This document shows, piece by piece, positions 18,855 to 27,333 of a stretch of 64,000 nt of DNA (the stretch's first letter is position 1; the number at the start of each line of letters is the position of its first letter). The DNA comes from Ancylobacter moscoviensis (GTDB lineage: Bacteria; Pseudomonadota; Alphaproteobacteria; Rhizobiales; Xanthobacteraceae): positions 186,001 through 250,000 of the forward strand of contig NZ_VMBP01000007.1 of NCBI RefSeq assembly GCF_007559435.1. The letters run 5' to 3'. The notes under the pieces are model-generated. The model was given only the letters and a program-made list of their open reading frames with translations. It did no database searches and was not told the origin of the DNA. The position numbers and the translations under genes are program-made.

Positions 18855-19873
18855 GCCACCGCCTCCCTCACCGTGGGCTCGCGCACGAGCTCCGCGCGGA
18901 AATAGTCGATGGTGCGGCTCAAGCCCTCGTCCAGCGAGATCGTCGGGATCCAGCCGAGAAGCCGCGCGGCCTCGGAGATGTCCGGGCAGCGCCGGCGCGG
19001 ATCGTCCACCGGCAGGGGGCGGTAGGCGATCCGCGAATCCGAGCCCGTGAGCCGGCGAACGATGGTGGCGAAGTCGCCTATGGTGCGCTCGTCGGGATTG
19101 CCGATGTTGACCGGGCCTTCGATCCCGTCCGGCGTCGCCATCAGGCGCATCAGCGCGTCGACCGTTTCGTCGACGTAGCAGAAGGAGCGCGTCTGCGAAC
19201 CGTCGCCATAGACCGTCAGCTCGGTGCCGCGCAGGGCCTCGATGATGAGGTTGGAGGTCACACGACCGTCGTCGCCGCGCATGCGCGGCCCGTAGGTGTT
19301 GAAGATGCGGGCGATCTTGATGCGCGTGCCGAAGCGACGGGCATGATCGAAGAACAGACTCTCGGCGCAGCGCTTGCCCTCGTCGTAGCAGGCGCGGGGA
19401 CCGGTCGGGTCGACGTGGCCCCAATAGGCCTCGTGCTGCGGGCTGACCTGCGGGTCGCCATAGATCTCCGAGGTGGAAGCCTGGAGGATACGGGCGTTGC
19501 GGTCCGTCGCGAGCTTGAGAAGGTTGAGCGCGCCGAGCACGCTGGTCTTGGTCGTGTGCACCGGATCGGCCGAATAGGCGGTCGGCGAGGCCGGGCAGGC
19601 CAGGTTGTAGATCTGGTCTACATCGACAGCGAGCGGGTCGACCACATCATGGCAGACCAGCGAAAAACGGGGGTGCCCGATGAGATGTTCGATGTTACAC
19701 CGTCGCCCGGTGGAGAAATTATCCAGGCATACGACATGATCTCCCTGATCGATCAGTCGATCGCACAGGTGAGAGCCGAGAAATCCAGCGCCGCCGGTAA
19801 CAAGAACGCGACGATACTGTCGCGATGTGCCCGAAATATGTGGCGTAAAGACATGCGTCATCGCTCGTTGCAT
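18851..19873 (-). CDS. uxs: UDP-glucuronate decarboxylase (UDP-xylose synthase)
   Basis: A 340-residue NAD-binding enzyme that converts UDP-glucuronate to UDP-xylose with loss of CO2. The motif GGAGFLGSH (27-35) binds [24 protein letters not shown] and STSEIYGDP (Glu136) are hallmark Uxs blocks, Tyr163 and Lys167 are catalytic, and [17 protein letters not shown] closes the set. Two ATGs four codons apart could be used (19873 or 19861); neither has a strong ribosome site. It is the first gene of a six-gene minus-strand operon and overlaps the epimerase gene by ATGA. Confidence 0.92.
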   Translation of the reverse strand: MQRAMTHVFTPHISGTSRQYRRVLVTGGAGFLGSHLCDRLIDQGDHVVCLDNFSTGRRCNIEHLIGHPRFSLVCHDVVDPLAVDVDQIYNLACPASPTAYSADPVHTTKTSVLGALNLLKLATDRNARILQASTSEIYGDPQVSPQHEAYWGHVDPTGPRACYDEGKRCAESLFFDHARRFGTRIKIARIFNTYGPRMRGDDGRVTSNLIIEALRGTELTVYGDGSQTRSFCYVDETVDALMRLMATPDGIEGPVNIGNPDERTIGDFATIVRRLTGSDSRIAYRPLPVDDPRRRCPDISEAARLLGWIPTISLDEGLSRTIDYFRAELVREPTVREAVA

Positions 19874-19936
19874 GATGCAGAACTTTCGTCATGAATGAGT
19901 TTGGAGTGTTGTCGCGGACGCGGCGCCTCGCTGCCG

Positions 19937-19949
19937 GGAACGACGTTCC
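19937..19949. promoter_or_regulatory. 6-1-6 palindrome upstream of uxs
   Basis: GGAACG-a-CGTTCC is a perfect inverted repeat 64 bases before the uxs start. It directly adjoins the first copy of the direct repeat. Candidate operator. Confidence 0.3.
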
Positions 19950-20036
19950 GGCATTGCCGACGAGCAGATCCGTTTAATCTGGAGATTGCGACAGCGGCGC
20001 TCGCAGCCCGATCCGGGCATTGGAGACGATTAGATC
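19947..20036. repeat. Imperfect direct repeat upstream of uxs
   Basis: Copies at 19947-19970 and 20012-20036 share TCC, GGCATTG, GACGA and AGATC in the same order (20 matched positions of 24, one gap). They start 65 bases apart, about six helical turns, and lie 74-163 bases before uxs. The arrangement suits an AraC-type activator. Confidence 0.35.
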
Positions 20037-20250
20037 AATAGCTGACTGTGTGTCTGGCTCCGCACGGCTTTTGAGCCTCCGCCCAATTCCGCCCCTTAAT
20101 GATAAGTAAATCTGTATTTGTTTTTTAGTGTCAATGCATCAAATAGAACTTTTTTCGATATTATCAGGCCTAACTTACGTTATGTATGTGGAATTACATT
20201 TATTTGTTAGTATAAATATTGCGATTAATAAGACTAGAAAATGCATTCAG

Positions 20251-20283
20251 AATAATAAGAGCAAGAATATTTCTCTTATTATT
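20251..20283. repeat. AT-rich perfect inverted repeat
   Basis: AATAATAAGAG (20251-20261) pairs with CTCTTATTATT (20273-20283) around an 11-base loop. It sits in the AT-rich island, has no T-run after it, and is not next to a gene end. Confidence 0.5.
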
Positions 20284-20677
20284 TTCTATGTCGTTACCGA
20301 CGTGTCTCCCTGCTGCGTCCACGAGCTGCCGCGGAAGGCGGGGGCCCGCACGCCGGTCTCAATATTACGTTTGGGCAATTAACGTTTAGGCGGGAGAGGC
20401 TTGCATTCGCCTGTCAGGAAATCGCTACGAATTCCTAACAAATTCGCCGGCCTTGCACTTTGTTCCTGTTACAAAGTGGGATTTTTTCCTATTTTCCCGC
20501 TCCGCCCGGCAGCTGCCCCGGCACGTCGGCAAAAAGCGCGAGCCCGGCTTCCCGCTGTGCGACCATCGTGCGCATAAGCAACAGGCCGGCTCAGCGCGTG
20601 GCAGCGTCTGCCGCGGGATCGACGCGTGCGCCGATCCGCACCCGGCCAAGCCTTCACGATTTCCTGTCGAGGTTTCC

Positions 20678-22330
20678 ATGAGCGTGATCGGTATCATCCT
20701 CGTTCTGCTCGTCGGTGTCGTCGCGACCCACTGGATCGCGAAGGCGCTCGGTGGACGGATCGCGCTGCCGCTCGTGCAGATCGCGGCCGGCGCGATCATC
20801 GGCCTGACGACGGATTTCGGCGTGCGGCTGGAACCGGAACTGTTCTTCGTGCTGTTCCTGCCGCCGCTGCTGTTCCTCGACGGATGGCGTGTGCCCAAGC
20901 AGGACCTGAAGGACAACGCCGTCACAATCCTGTCGCTCGCTTTTGGCCTCGTCATTCTTACCGTGGTCGGCGTCGGCTTCCTGCTGCACGCCATCATCCC
21001 CGCCATGCCGCTGCCGGTCTGCTTCGCCCTGGCGGCGGTGCTGTCGCCGACCGATGTCGTCGCGGCGACGGCGATGGCGGCGAACGTGACGATCCCGCGC
21101 CGGATGCTGCGTATCCTGGAAGGCGAGGCGCTGTTCAACGACGCCGCCGGCCTCGTCTGCCTGCGCGTCGCGGTGACGGCGACCATGACAGGGAGCTTCG
21201 CCTTCTGGAACTCGGCCGGCGAACTCGCCTGGGCGGCTACGGGCGGCATTGCGCTCGGCCTCGTCTTCGCCCGGTTGGTGTCGCTGATCAAGCTGTGGGT
21301 CGTGGCCCGGCTTGGCGAGGATACGTCGACCCAGATCGTCATCAGCCTGCTGACTCCTTACGGCGCCTATCTACTCGCCGACATGGCCGGCGCCTCGCCC
21401 GTGCTGGCTGCCGTCGCTGCCGGGCTGGTGATGAGCTGGGTCGAGGTCGGCGGCGAGGCGCTCGCCCTGACCCGCATCCGCCGCAACGCCGTATGGGAGA
21501 CGCTGCAATTCACCCTGAACGGCTCGATCTTCCTGCTGCTCGGCGAGCAACTGCCGGACATTCTCTCCCGCGTGAGCGCCGGTGCCGCCGAGAGCGGGCG
21601 GGCCGATCTCGCATGGCTGCTCGTCTACATGCTGGTGGTGACGGCGGTGCTCGCGGTGCTGCGCTTCGCGTGGGTGTGGGTGTCGGTGGTGATCTGGCTG
21701 CACCGGCATCCGGACCTCGCCAATGGCCAGCGGCTGCCCAACTGGAGGCTGGTCACCGTCATGTCGACGGCGGGCGTGCGCGGTGCCATCACGCTCGCCG
21801 GCGCTCTCAGCCTGCCGCTGGCGTTGCCCGACGGCGCGCCTTTTCCCTCGCGCGACCTCGTGATCCTCATCGCCGCGGGCGTGATCCTGGTCTCGCTGGT
21901 CGTCGCCAATGCGAGCCTGCCGGGCCTGCTGCGGACGACCAAGGTGCCGCCCGAACCTCACCACGACCAGCAGGAACGCATGGCACGGATCGAGGCCGCC
22001 AAGGCGGCGATCGCCGCCCTCGCCAAGGCCGGACAGAAGGGAGAGGGCAAGCAGGGGGACGCCAAGCAGGGCGACCATCTGGCTGCGGTCGCGGCGGTGG
22101 CGGATTATTACCAGCACCGCCTGTCGCAACTGCAGCCCGAGCCGAGCATGGCCACCGGCGAGGAGCGCCTGCATGACGAGGAGCTGCTTCACGTCGTGGC
22201 GCTGAAGGCCGAGCGCGCTGCCATCGCCCACATGGCGCGCGGCCACCGCATCTCGACCGATCTCGCCCACAAGCTGCTGCGCGAGGTCGATCTGGCGGAG
22301 GCGGCCTTCCAGACCGCGTCGGAAGGCTAG
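20678..22330 (+). CDS. Na+/H+ antiporter, CPA1 (NhaP) family
   Basis: A 550-residue inner-membrane cation/proton antiporter. About a dozen hydrophobic segments fill residues 1-420. CPA1 motifs are present: LPPLLFLDGW, ALAAVLSPTDVVA, EGEALFNDAAGLV (the Asp is the usual ion-binding site) and STAGVRGAITLAGALSLP. A charged, helical cytoplasmic tail of about 125 residues follows, which in this family often regulates activity. The start is the ATG at 20678 with GAGG upstream; the frame is open a further 75 codons upstream, but that stretch is leader. It converges on lpsL with 5 bases between stops. Confidence 0.87.
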   Translation: MSVIGIILVLLVGVVATHWIAKALGGRIALPLVQIAAGAIIGLTTDFGVRLEPELFFVLFLPPLLFLDGWRVPKQDLKDNAVTILSLAFGLVILTVVGVGFLLHAIIPAMPLPVCFALAAVLSPTDVVAATAMAANVTIPRRMLRILEGEALFNDAAGLVCLRVAVTATMTGSFAFWNSAGELAWAATGGIALGLVFARLVSLIKLWVVARLGEDTSTQIVISLLTPYGAYLLADMAGASPVLAAVAAGLVMSWVEVGGEALALTRIRRNAVWETLQFTLNGSIFLLLGEQLPDILSRVSAGAAESGRADLAWLLVYMLVVTAVLAVLRFAWVWVSVVIWLHRHPDLANGQRLPNWRLVTVMSTAGVRGAITLAGALSLPLALPDGAPFPSRDLVILIAAGVILVSLVVANASLPGLLRTTKVPPEPHHDQQERMARIEAAKAAIAALAKAGQKGEGKQGDAKQGDHLAAVAAVADYYQHRLSQLQPEPSMATGEERLHDEELLHVVALKAERAAIAHMARGHRISTDLAHKLLREVDLAEAAFQTASEG

Positions 22331-22335
22331 CCTAC

Positions 22336-23370
22336 CTAGCGGCCGTAATAATCGCGGTACCAGGCGACGAAGTGCGCCACGCCCTCGCGGAACGGGGTAG
22401 CCGGCCGAAAGCCGGTGAGCGCGTGGATGAGACTGGCATCCGCCCAGGTCGCCGGCACGTCGCCGGCCTGCATCGGCAGATAGTTGCGGATCGCCTTGAG
22501 GCCGATCTCCGCCTCGATGGCGTCGACGAAATCGAGCAGGCGCACCCTGTCGGAATTACCGATGTTCACGATGCGAAACGGCGCGGCGGGGCTGAGGCTG
22601 TCACCGGGCACATTCGCGCCGGGCACGCTCTCCCCGCGTGCCTCGGGCAGGGGCGGCACCGTGTCGATCAGCAGGCGGATGCCGCGCACGAGATCGTCGA
22701 CATAGGTGAAGTCCCGCCACATGTCGCCGTGGTTGTAGATGTCGATCGGCGTGCCCTCGAGAATGCCGCGGGTGAACTTGAACAGCGCCATGTCCGGGCG
22801 GCCCCAGGGGCCGTAGACGGTGAAGAAGCGGAACAGCGTCGTCGGCAGGCCGTAGATGTGGGCGTAGGAATGGCCCATCGCCTCGGTGGCCTTCTTGCTC
22901 GCGGCATAGATGGTGAGCGGCGTGTCGGCCTTGTCGGTCTCGCGGAAGGGCATCTCCTCGTTGGCGCCATAGACCGAGGAGGTCGAGGCCATGAGCAGAT
23001 GCTGCACCGGCACGGCGCGGGCGCACTCCATCACGTTGAAGGTACCGACGATGTTGGCCTCGATATAGGTGCGCGGCTGCTCCAGGCTGTAGCGCACGCC
23101 CGCCTGCGCAGCGAGGTGGACGATGATGTCGGGTCGGAACGCCTCGACCGTCCGCCGCAGCGTGTCCATGTCCTCCAGCCGGGCCTCGGTGGCGGTGAAG
23201 CTCTCGCTCTGGGCGAGCATGGCGTGGCGGCGCTGCTTGAGGCGGACGTCGTAATAGTCCGTCATGCCGTCATAGCCGTGAACCCGGAAGCCTTCGGTCA
23301 GCAGCAGCCGGGCCAGATGGAAGCCGATGAAACCGGCCGTGCCGGTGATGAAGACACGCCGCTCTGCCAC
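22336..23370 (-). CDS. lpsL: UDP-glucuronate 4-epimerase
   Basis: A 344-residue NAD-dependent epimerase that makes UDP-galacturonate from UDP-glucuronate for surface polysaccharides. The NAD motif is GTAGFIGFH (10-18). HLAAQAGVRYSLEQPRTYIE, ASTSSVYGANEEMPF, Tyr155/Lys159, and RFFTVYGPWGRPDMALFKF are typical of the LpsL/CapI group rather than GalE. The start codon is GTG. An insert of about 20 residues (PLPEARGESVPGANVPGDSL) before the C-terminal domain is longer than usual. It uses the Ugd product made by the operon 6 kb away. Confidence 0.88.
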   Translation of the reverse strand: MAERRVFITGTAGFIGFHLARLLLTEGFRVHGYDGMTDYYDVRLKQRRHAMLAQSESFTATEARLEDMDTLRRTVEAFRPDIIVHLAAQAGVRYSLEQPRTYIEANIVGTFNVMECARAVPVQHLLMASTSSVYGANEEMPFRETDKADTPLTIYAASKKATEAMGHSYAHIYGLPTTLFRFFTVYGPWGRPDMALFKFTRGILEGTPIDIYNHGDMWRDFTYVDDLVRGIRLLIDTVPPLPEARGESVPGANVPGDSLSPAAPFRIVNIGNSDRVRLLDFVDAIEAEIGLKAIRNYLPMQAGDVPATWADASLIHALTGFRPATPFREGVAHFVAWYRDYYGR

Positions 23371-23396
23371 GATGCCGAACCTCGCCCGTCACGGGA

Positions 23397-23416
23397 TCAC
23401 CGCCCGGTGGCGGTGA
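23397..23416. terminator. Small hairpin between transketolase-like gene and lpsL
   Basis: TCACCGCC and GGCGGTGA pair across CGGT, about 75 bases after the stop of the transketolase-like gene on the minus strand. No T-run, so a weak call. Confidence 0.35.
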
Positions 23417-23490
23417 GAACCCGGCCGGCTCTGTTACGCCGCCGGGCCGGGCGCGGGCAAGCGGTGTTGGCGCGCGGCTGGAACGGTGGA

Positions 23491-25851
23491 TCAGCCCACC
23501 GCGCGCAGGTGACGGATCGGCCGCCCCGGCGTCATCGCCTGCGCCGCGCGGGCGATGCCCTGCGCATCGATGCCATAGTGGCGGTAGAGATCCTGCAGCG
23601 TGCCGGTCTGGCCGAAGCGTTCGACGCCGAGCGCGCGCGAGCGGTGGCCGTGGACCGAGCCGAGCCAGCCGAGCGTGGCCGGATGGCCATCCACCACGCT
23701 GATGACGGCACAGCCGGGCGGCACGGCGTCGAGCAGGGTCTCGACATGGGCGCGGGCCCCGTATTCGCCGTCCTCGCGTGCCCGCTGGGCGGCTGTCCAG
23801 CCGGCATGCAGCCGGTCCGCCGAGGTGACGGCGAGCAGGCCGACATCGCGGCGGTCCTCGGCGATCAGCCCCACCGCCTCGATGGCCTCGGGCGCCAGCG
23901 CGCCGGCATAGGCAACGACGACCTGCGCGTTCGGTCCCGGCCGGCGCAGCCAGTAGCCGCCCTTCACAATGTCCTCGGCAAGGGCGGCATCCATGGTGCG
24001 GCGCGGCTGCTCGATGGTGCGGGTGGAGAGCCGCAGGTAGGTCGAGCCGCCATCCTCGCGCTGCGCATGGTCGAAGGCGAAGCGCAGGATGACCGCGAGT
24101 TCGTCGACGAAGGCGGGCTCGAAGCTGGCGAGCCCGTCCTGCGCCATGCCGATCAGCGGCGTGGCGATGGACTGGTGCGCGCCGCCCTCCGGCGCCAGCG
24201 TGACCCCGGAGGGCGTGGCGGCGAGGATGAAGCGGGCGTCCTGGTAGCAGGCGTAGTTCAGCGCATCGAGGCCGCGCTCGATGAAGGGATCGTAGAGCGT
24301 GCCCACCGGCAGCAGCCGCTCGCCGAACAGCGAATGCGACAGGCCGAGCGCGGAGAGCATGATGAACAGGTTCATCTCGGCGATGCCGAGTTCCATGTGC
24401 TGGCCCTTGGGCGAGAACTCCCAGTTGAAGGTCGAGGGGATGCGCTCGCGCTTGAAGGTGTCGGCCAGCTCCTCGCGGGCGAAGAGCTGGCGCCGGTTCA
24501 CCCAGGCGCCGAGATTGGTGGAGACGGTGACGTCCGGCGAGGTGGTGACGATGTGCGCGGCGAAGTCGTCCTCGCGCTTGCCGATCTCGTTGAGCAGCAG
24601 GCCGAAGCCCTGCTGGGTCGACATGGCCGGCTGCAGCGGGACATCCAGCACTGGCGGCACGGCGACCTGCGGCGCCTGATGTCGCCGTGTACCATCGGTG
24701 TTGAACGGCACCGCCTTCAGGAAGTCATCGAGTTGCGTGGGTGGGATCGACAGGCCCTCGAACCGCTCCCACTCATGGCCGGGGCGGACATGGTGGCGGG
24801 CGCGCAGATCCTCGACCTGCGCCGGCGTCATGAGGCCGGCGTGGTTGTCCTTGTGGCCGGCGAGCGGCAGGCCGAAGCCCTTGATGGTGTAGGCGATGAA
24901 GCAGACCGGTCGGTCGTGGGCGCGCGCCTTCTCGAAGGCATCGATCAGCGAGGGCAGGTCGTGGCCGCCGAGATTGGCCATGAGCTGCGCCAGCTCCTCG
25001 TCGGAGCGGCGCTCGATCAGCGCGGTGACGTCGCCCTGGTCGCCGATCTCGTCCATCAGGCGCTTGCGCCAGGCCTTGCCGCCCTGGAAGGTGAGCGCGG
25101 AATAGAGCTGGTTCGGGCAGGCGTCGATCCAGCGGCGCAGCGCCTCGCCGCCCGGCTCGCGGAAGGCGGCTTGCTGCAGCCGGCCGTATTTCAGGATCAC
25201 GACGTCCCAGCCGAAATTGCGGAAGATCGACTCGAAGCGCTCCCACAGCCCCTCGCGCACCACCGCGTCGAGGCTCTGGCGGTTGTAGTCGACGATCCAC
25301 CAGGTGTTGCGCAGCCCGTGCTTCCAGCCTTCCAGCAGCGCCTCGAAGATGTTGCCCTCGTCCATCTCGGCGTCGCCGACGAGAGCGATCATCTTCCCCT
25401 CCGGCCCGTGGCCCAGGCCCTTGGCGGTGAGATAGTCCTGCACCAGCGAGGCGAACAGCGTCTGCGCGACGCCGAGACCCACCGAGCCGGTGGAGAAGTC
25501 CACGTCGTCCGTGTCCTTGGTGCGCGAGGGATAGGACTGTGCGCCCTTGTAACCGCGGAAATTCTCCAGTTTCTCACGCGTCTGGCGGCCGAACAGGTAC
25601 TGGATGGCATGGAAGACCGGGCTCGCATGCGGCTTCACCGCCACCCGGTCCTCGGGCCGCAGCGCCTTGAGGTAGAGCGCCGTCATAATGGTGGCGAGCG
25701 AAGCCGAGGAGGCCTGATGGCCGCCGACCTTCAGCCCGTCCGTGCTGGGGCGCAGATGATTGGCGTTGTGGATCGTCCACGTCGCCAGCCAGAGGATCTT
25801 GCGCTCCAGCTCCGCCAGATATTCGACGTCTTCCATCCGTGCCGCGGACAT
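23491..25851 (-). CDS. Transketolase / pyruvate dehydrogenase E1-like protein
   Basis: A 786-residue thiamine-diphosphate enzyme built like the homodimeric E1 of pyruvate dehydrogenase (AceE). The N-terminal half has the ThDP motif GDAEMDEGNIFEALLEGWKH (G-D-G-like, ending in N). The middle has MELGIAEMNLF, where the Glu is the ThDP-activating residue, and the C-terminal part has RSRALGVERFGQTGTLQDLY as in AceE. It is close to the Pseudomonas MdeB group, which act on 2-oxobutyrate or branched 2-oxo acids. A divergent Lrp-type regulator next door matches the mdeB-mdeR arrangement (from memory). No E2 or E3 gene is nearby. Substrate unknown; plain transketolase is less likely. Confidence 0.75.
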   Translation of the reverse strand: MSAARMEDVEYLAELERKILWLATWTIHNANHLRPSTDGLKVGGHQASSASLATIMTALYLKALRPEDRVAVKPHASPVFHAIQYLFGRQTREKLENFRGYKGAQSYPSRTKDTDDVDFSTGSVGLGVAQTLFASLVQDYLTAKGLGHGPEGKMIALVGDAEMDEGNIFEALLEGWKHGLRNTWWIVDYNRQSLDAVVREGLWERFESIFRNFGWDVVILKYGRLQQAAFREPGGEALRRWIDACPNQLYSALTFQGGKAWRKRLMDEIGDQGDVTALIERRSDEELAQLMANLGGHDLPSLIDAFEKARAHDRPVCFIAYTIKGFGLPLAGHKDNHAGLMTPAQVEDLRARHHVRPGHEWERFEGLSIPPTQLDDFLKAVPFNTDGTRRHQAPQVAVPPVLDVPLQPAMSTQQGFGLLLNEIGKREDDFAAHIVTTSPDVTVSTNLGAWVNRRQLFAREELADTFKRERIPSTFNWEFSPKGQHMELGIAEMNLFIMLSALGLSHSLFGERLLPVGTLYDPFIERGLDALNYACYQDARFILAATPSGVTLAPEGGAHQSIATPLIGMAQDGLASFEPAFVDELAVILRFAFDHAQREDGGSTYLRLSTRTIEQPRRTMDAALAEDIVKGGYWLRRPGPNAQVVVAYAGALAPEAIEAVGLIAEDRRDVGLLAVTSADRLHAGWTAAQRAREDGEYGARAHVETLLDAVPPGCAVISVVDGHPATLGWLGSVHGHRSRALGVERFGQTGTLQDLYRHYGIDAQGIARAAQAMTPGRPIRHLRAVG

Positions 25852-25947
25852 CTGCCTTCTCCCGCTTGTCGATAGGGAACGCTACACGCGCGGCGGGAGC
25901 TTGTGCGGCCATTATAGGCTATGGTGTGGGATGATATTCGCTGAACC

Positions 25948-25962
25948 AGCCATGAAATGGCT
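25948..25962. promoter_or_regulatory. 6-3-6 inverted repeat before the Lrp-type gene
   Basis: AGCCAT-gaa-ATGGCT is a perfect inverted repeat in the divergent promoter region, 16 bases before the preferred Lrp start. It overlaps the more upstream ATG at 25957, which favours the start at 25978. Lrp-type proteins often bind such sites and repress their own gene. Confidence 0.4.
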
Positions 25963-25977
25963 TACAAGTGGCTGAAT

Positions 25978-26448
25978 ATGGCAGATACCAAGCTCGACGC
26001 GATCGACCGACGCATCCTCGCGGCACTGCAGGAGGATGCGCACACCACGATGGAGCGGCTGGCCGAGATCGTCGGCCTGTCGCCCTCACCCTGCGCGCGG
26101 AGGGTGCGCCAGCTGGAAGCGGCGGGCGTCATCAAGCGCTATGTCGCGGTGGTCGATCAGGACAAGGTGGGGCTGCCGATCAGCGTCTTCGCCTCGATCA
26201 GGCTGGAGCGCCAGCGCGAGGACGAGCTGGACCGTTTCGCCAAGGCGATCTCGCGCTGGCCGGAGATCGTCGAGTGCTATCTGATGACCGGTCAGCGGGA
26301 CTATCTGCTGCGCATCGTGGTCAAGGACCTGCCGGCCTACGAGGCCTTCCTAAAGCGCACTCTTACGCGGCTGGAGGGCGTCGCCTCCATCGAATCGAGC
26401 TTCGCGCTGAGCCAGGTGAAGCACTCGCAGGCGTTGCCGGTCGAATAG
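25978..26448 (+). CDS. Lrp/AsnC family transcriptional regulator
   Basis: A 156-residue regulator. The N-terminal helix-turn-helix reads LDAIDRRILAALQEDAHTT with RLAEIVGLSPSPCARRVRQL. The C-terminal RAM domain (VGLPISVFASIRLE, VVECYLMTGQRDYLLRIVV-like) binds amino acids and drives oligomerisation. Length is typical. An ATG seven codons earlier (25957) would add MAYKWLN but sits inside an inverted repeat. It is divergent from the E1-like gene and probably controls it in response to an amino acid. Confidence 0.88.
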   Translation: MADTKLDAIDRRILAALQEDAHTTMERLAEIVGLSPSPCARRVRQLEAAGVIKRYVAVVDQDKVGLPISVFASIRLERQREDELDRFAKAISRWPEIVECYLMTGQRDYLLRIVVKDLPAYEAFLKRTLTRLEGVASIESSFALSQVKHSQALPVE

Positions 26449-26532
26449 GCGGGGGCGGAGATCGGGTGGATTGCCGGGTCGGATGCCGGCTCCTATCCTG
26501 CCACCCCTTCCGGGCAGGCGAGCGAGGTCGCG

Positions 26533-27333
26533 ATGGCGAAGCATGGCCCTATTCGTATCGGCGTCGGCGGCTGGACCTTCGAACCCTGGCGCGGCGCCTT
26601 CTATCCCCACGGCCTCGCGCAGAAGCGGGAGCTGGAATATGCCAGCTCGAAGCTGACGGCCATCGAGATCAACGGCACCTATTACGGCTCGCAGAAGCCG
26701 GAGAGTTTCGCCAAATGGCGCGCGGAGACGCCTGACAGCTTCGTCTTCACGCTGAAGGGGCCGCGCTTCACCACCAACCGGCGGGTGCTCGCCGAGGCGG
26801 GCGAGTCCATCGAGCGCTTCTTCGCCAGCGGCGTGAGCGAACTGAAGGAGAAGCTCGGCCCCGTGAACTGGCAGTTCATGGCCACCAAGAAGTTCGATCC
26901 GGCCGATTTCGAAGGCTTCCTCAAGCTGCTGCCGAAAAGCGTCGACGGCATCGCCGTCCGCCACGCGGTCGAGGTGCGTCACGACAGCTTCAAGACGCCC
27001 GAGTTCATCGCGCTGGCGCGGGAATACGGCGTCGCCGTCATCTTCGCCGGCGACAGCGAGTTCCCCTCGATCGCCGACGTCACCGCACCCTTCGTCTATG
27101 CGCGCATTATGGGCACGACGGAGGACGAGCCGCTCGGCTATTCCGGGAAGGCGCTCGACGGCTGGGCCGAGGCGGCGAAGGCATGGGCCGAGGGCCGGAC
27201 GCCCGTCGCCCTGAAGGATACGCTGCTCGCCCCGCCGGCCAAGGCGGAGCCGCGCGAGGTCTTCCTGTTCGTCATCAGCGGCTTCAAGGCACGCAATCCG
27301 GCCGCCGCCATGGCGCTCATCGATCGGGTGTGA
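26533..27333 (+). CDS. DUF72 family protein
   Basis: A 266-residue TIM-barrel-like protein of the DUF72 (YecE) family, whose biochemical role is not established. Family blocks are visible: RIGVGGWTFEPWRGAFYP, EINGTYYGSQKPESFAKW, FVFTLKGPRFTTN, AVEVRHDSF, and YARIMGTTEDEPLGYS. No signal peptide. It stands alone between the Lrp gene and the convergent histidine kinase; its 3' end overlaps the kinase gene end by 17 bases. Confidence 0.82.
   Translation: MAKHGPIRIGVGGWTFEPWRGAFYPHGLAQKRELEYASSKLTAIEINGTYYGSQKPESFAKWRAETPDSFVFTLKGPRFTTNRRVLAEAGESIERFFASGVSELKEKLGPVNWQFMATKKFDPADFEGFLKLLPKSVDGIAVRHAVEVRHDSFKTPEFIALAREYGVAVIFAGDSEFPSIADVTAPFVYARIMGTTEDEPLGYSGKALDGWAEAAKAWAEGRTPVALKDTLLAPPAKAEPREVFLFVISGFKARNPAAAMALIDRV

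Larger units (their letters stand above)
19874..20677. other. Long intergenic region upstream of uxs, partly AT-rich
   Basis: These 804 bases between divergent genes contain no gene I can support. The uxs-proximal part has an imperfect direct repeat and a short palindrome. From about 20090 to 20300 the DNA turns strongly AT-rich, in contrast with the rest of the window, and holds a perfect 11-base hairpin. An 84-codon frame at 20128-20382 crosses this part but lacks a ribosome site and any domain. The part from 20400 to 20677 is the leader of the antiporter gene. Confidence 0.6.

Noticed and set aside
20128..20382. An 84-codon frame in the AT-rich island
   Set aside because: No ribosome site, no signal or domain, and it spans a hairpin and a sharp change in composition.
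22372..25875. An 1167-codon open frame on the plus strand across lpsL and the E1-like gene
   Set aside because: It runs opposite two well-supported genes and has a repetitive Arg/Gly/Asp composition typical of shadows in high-GC DNA.
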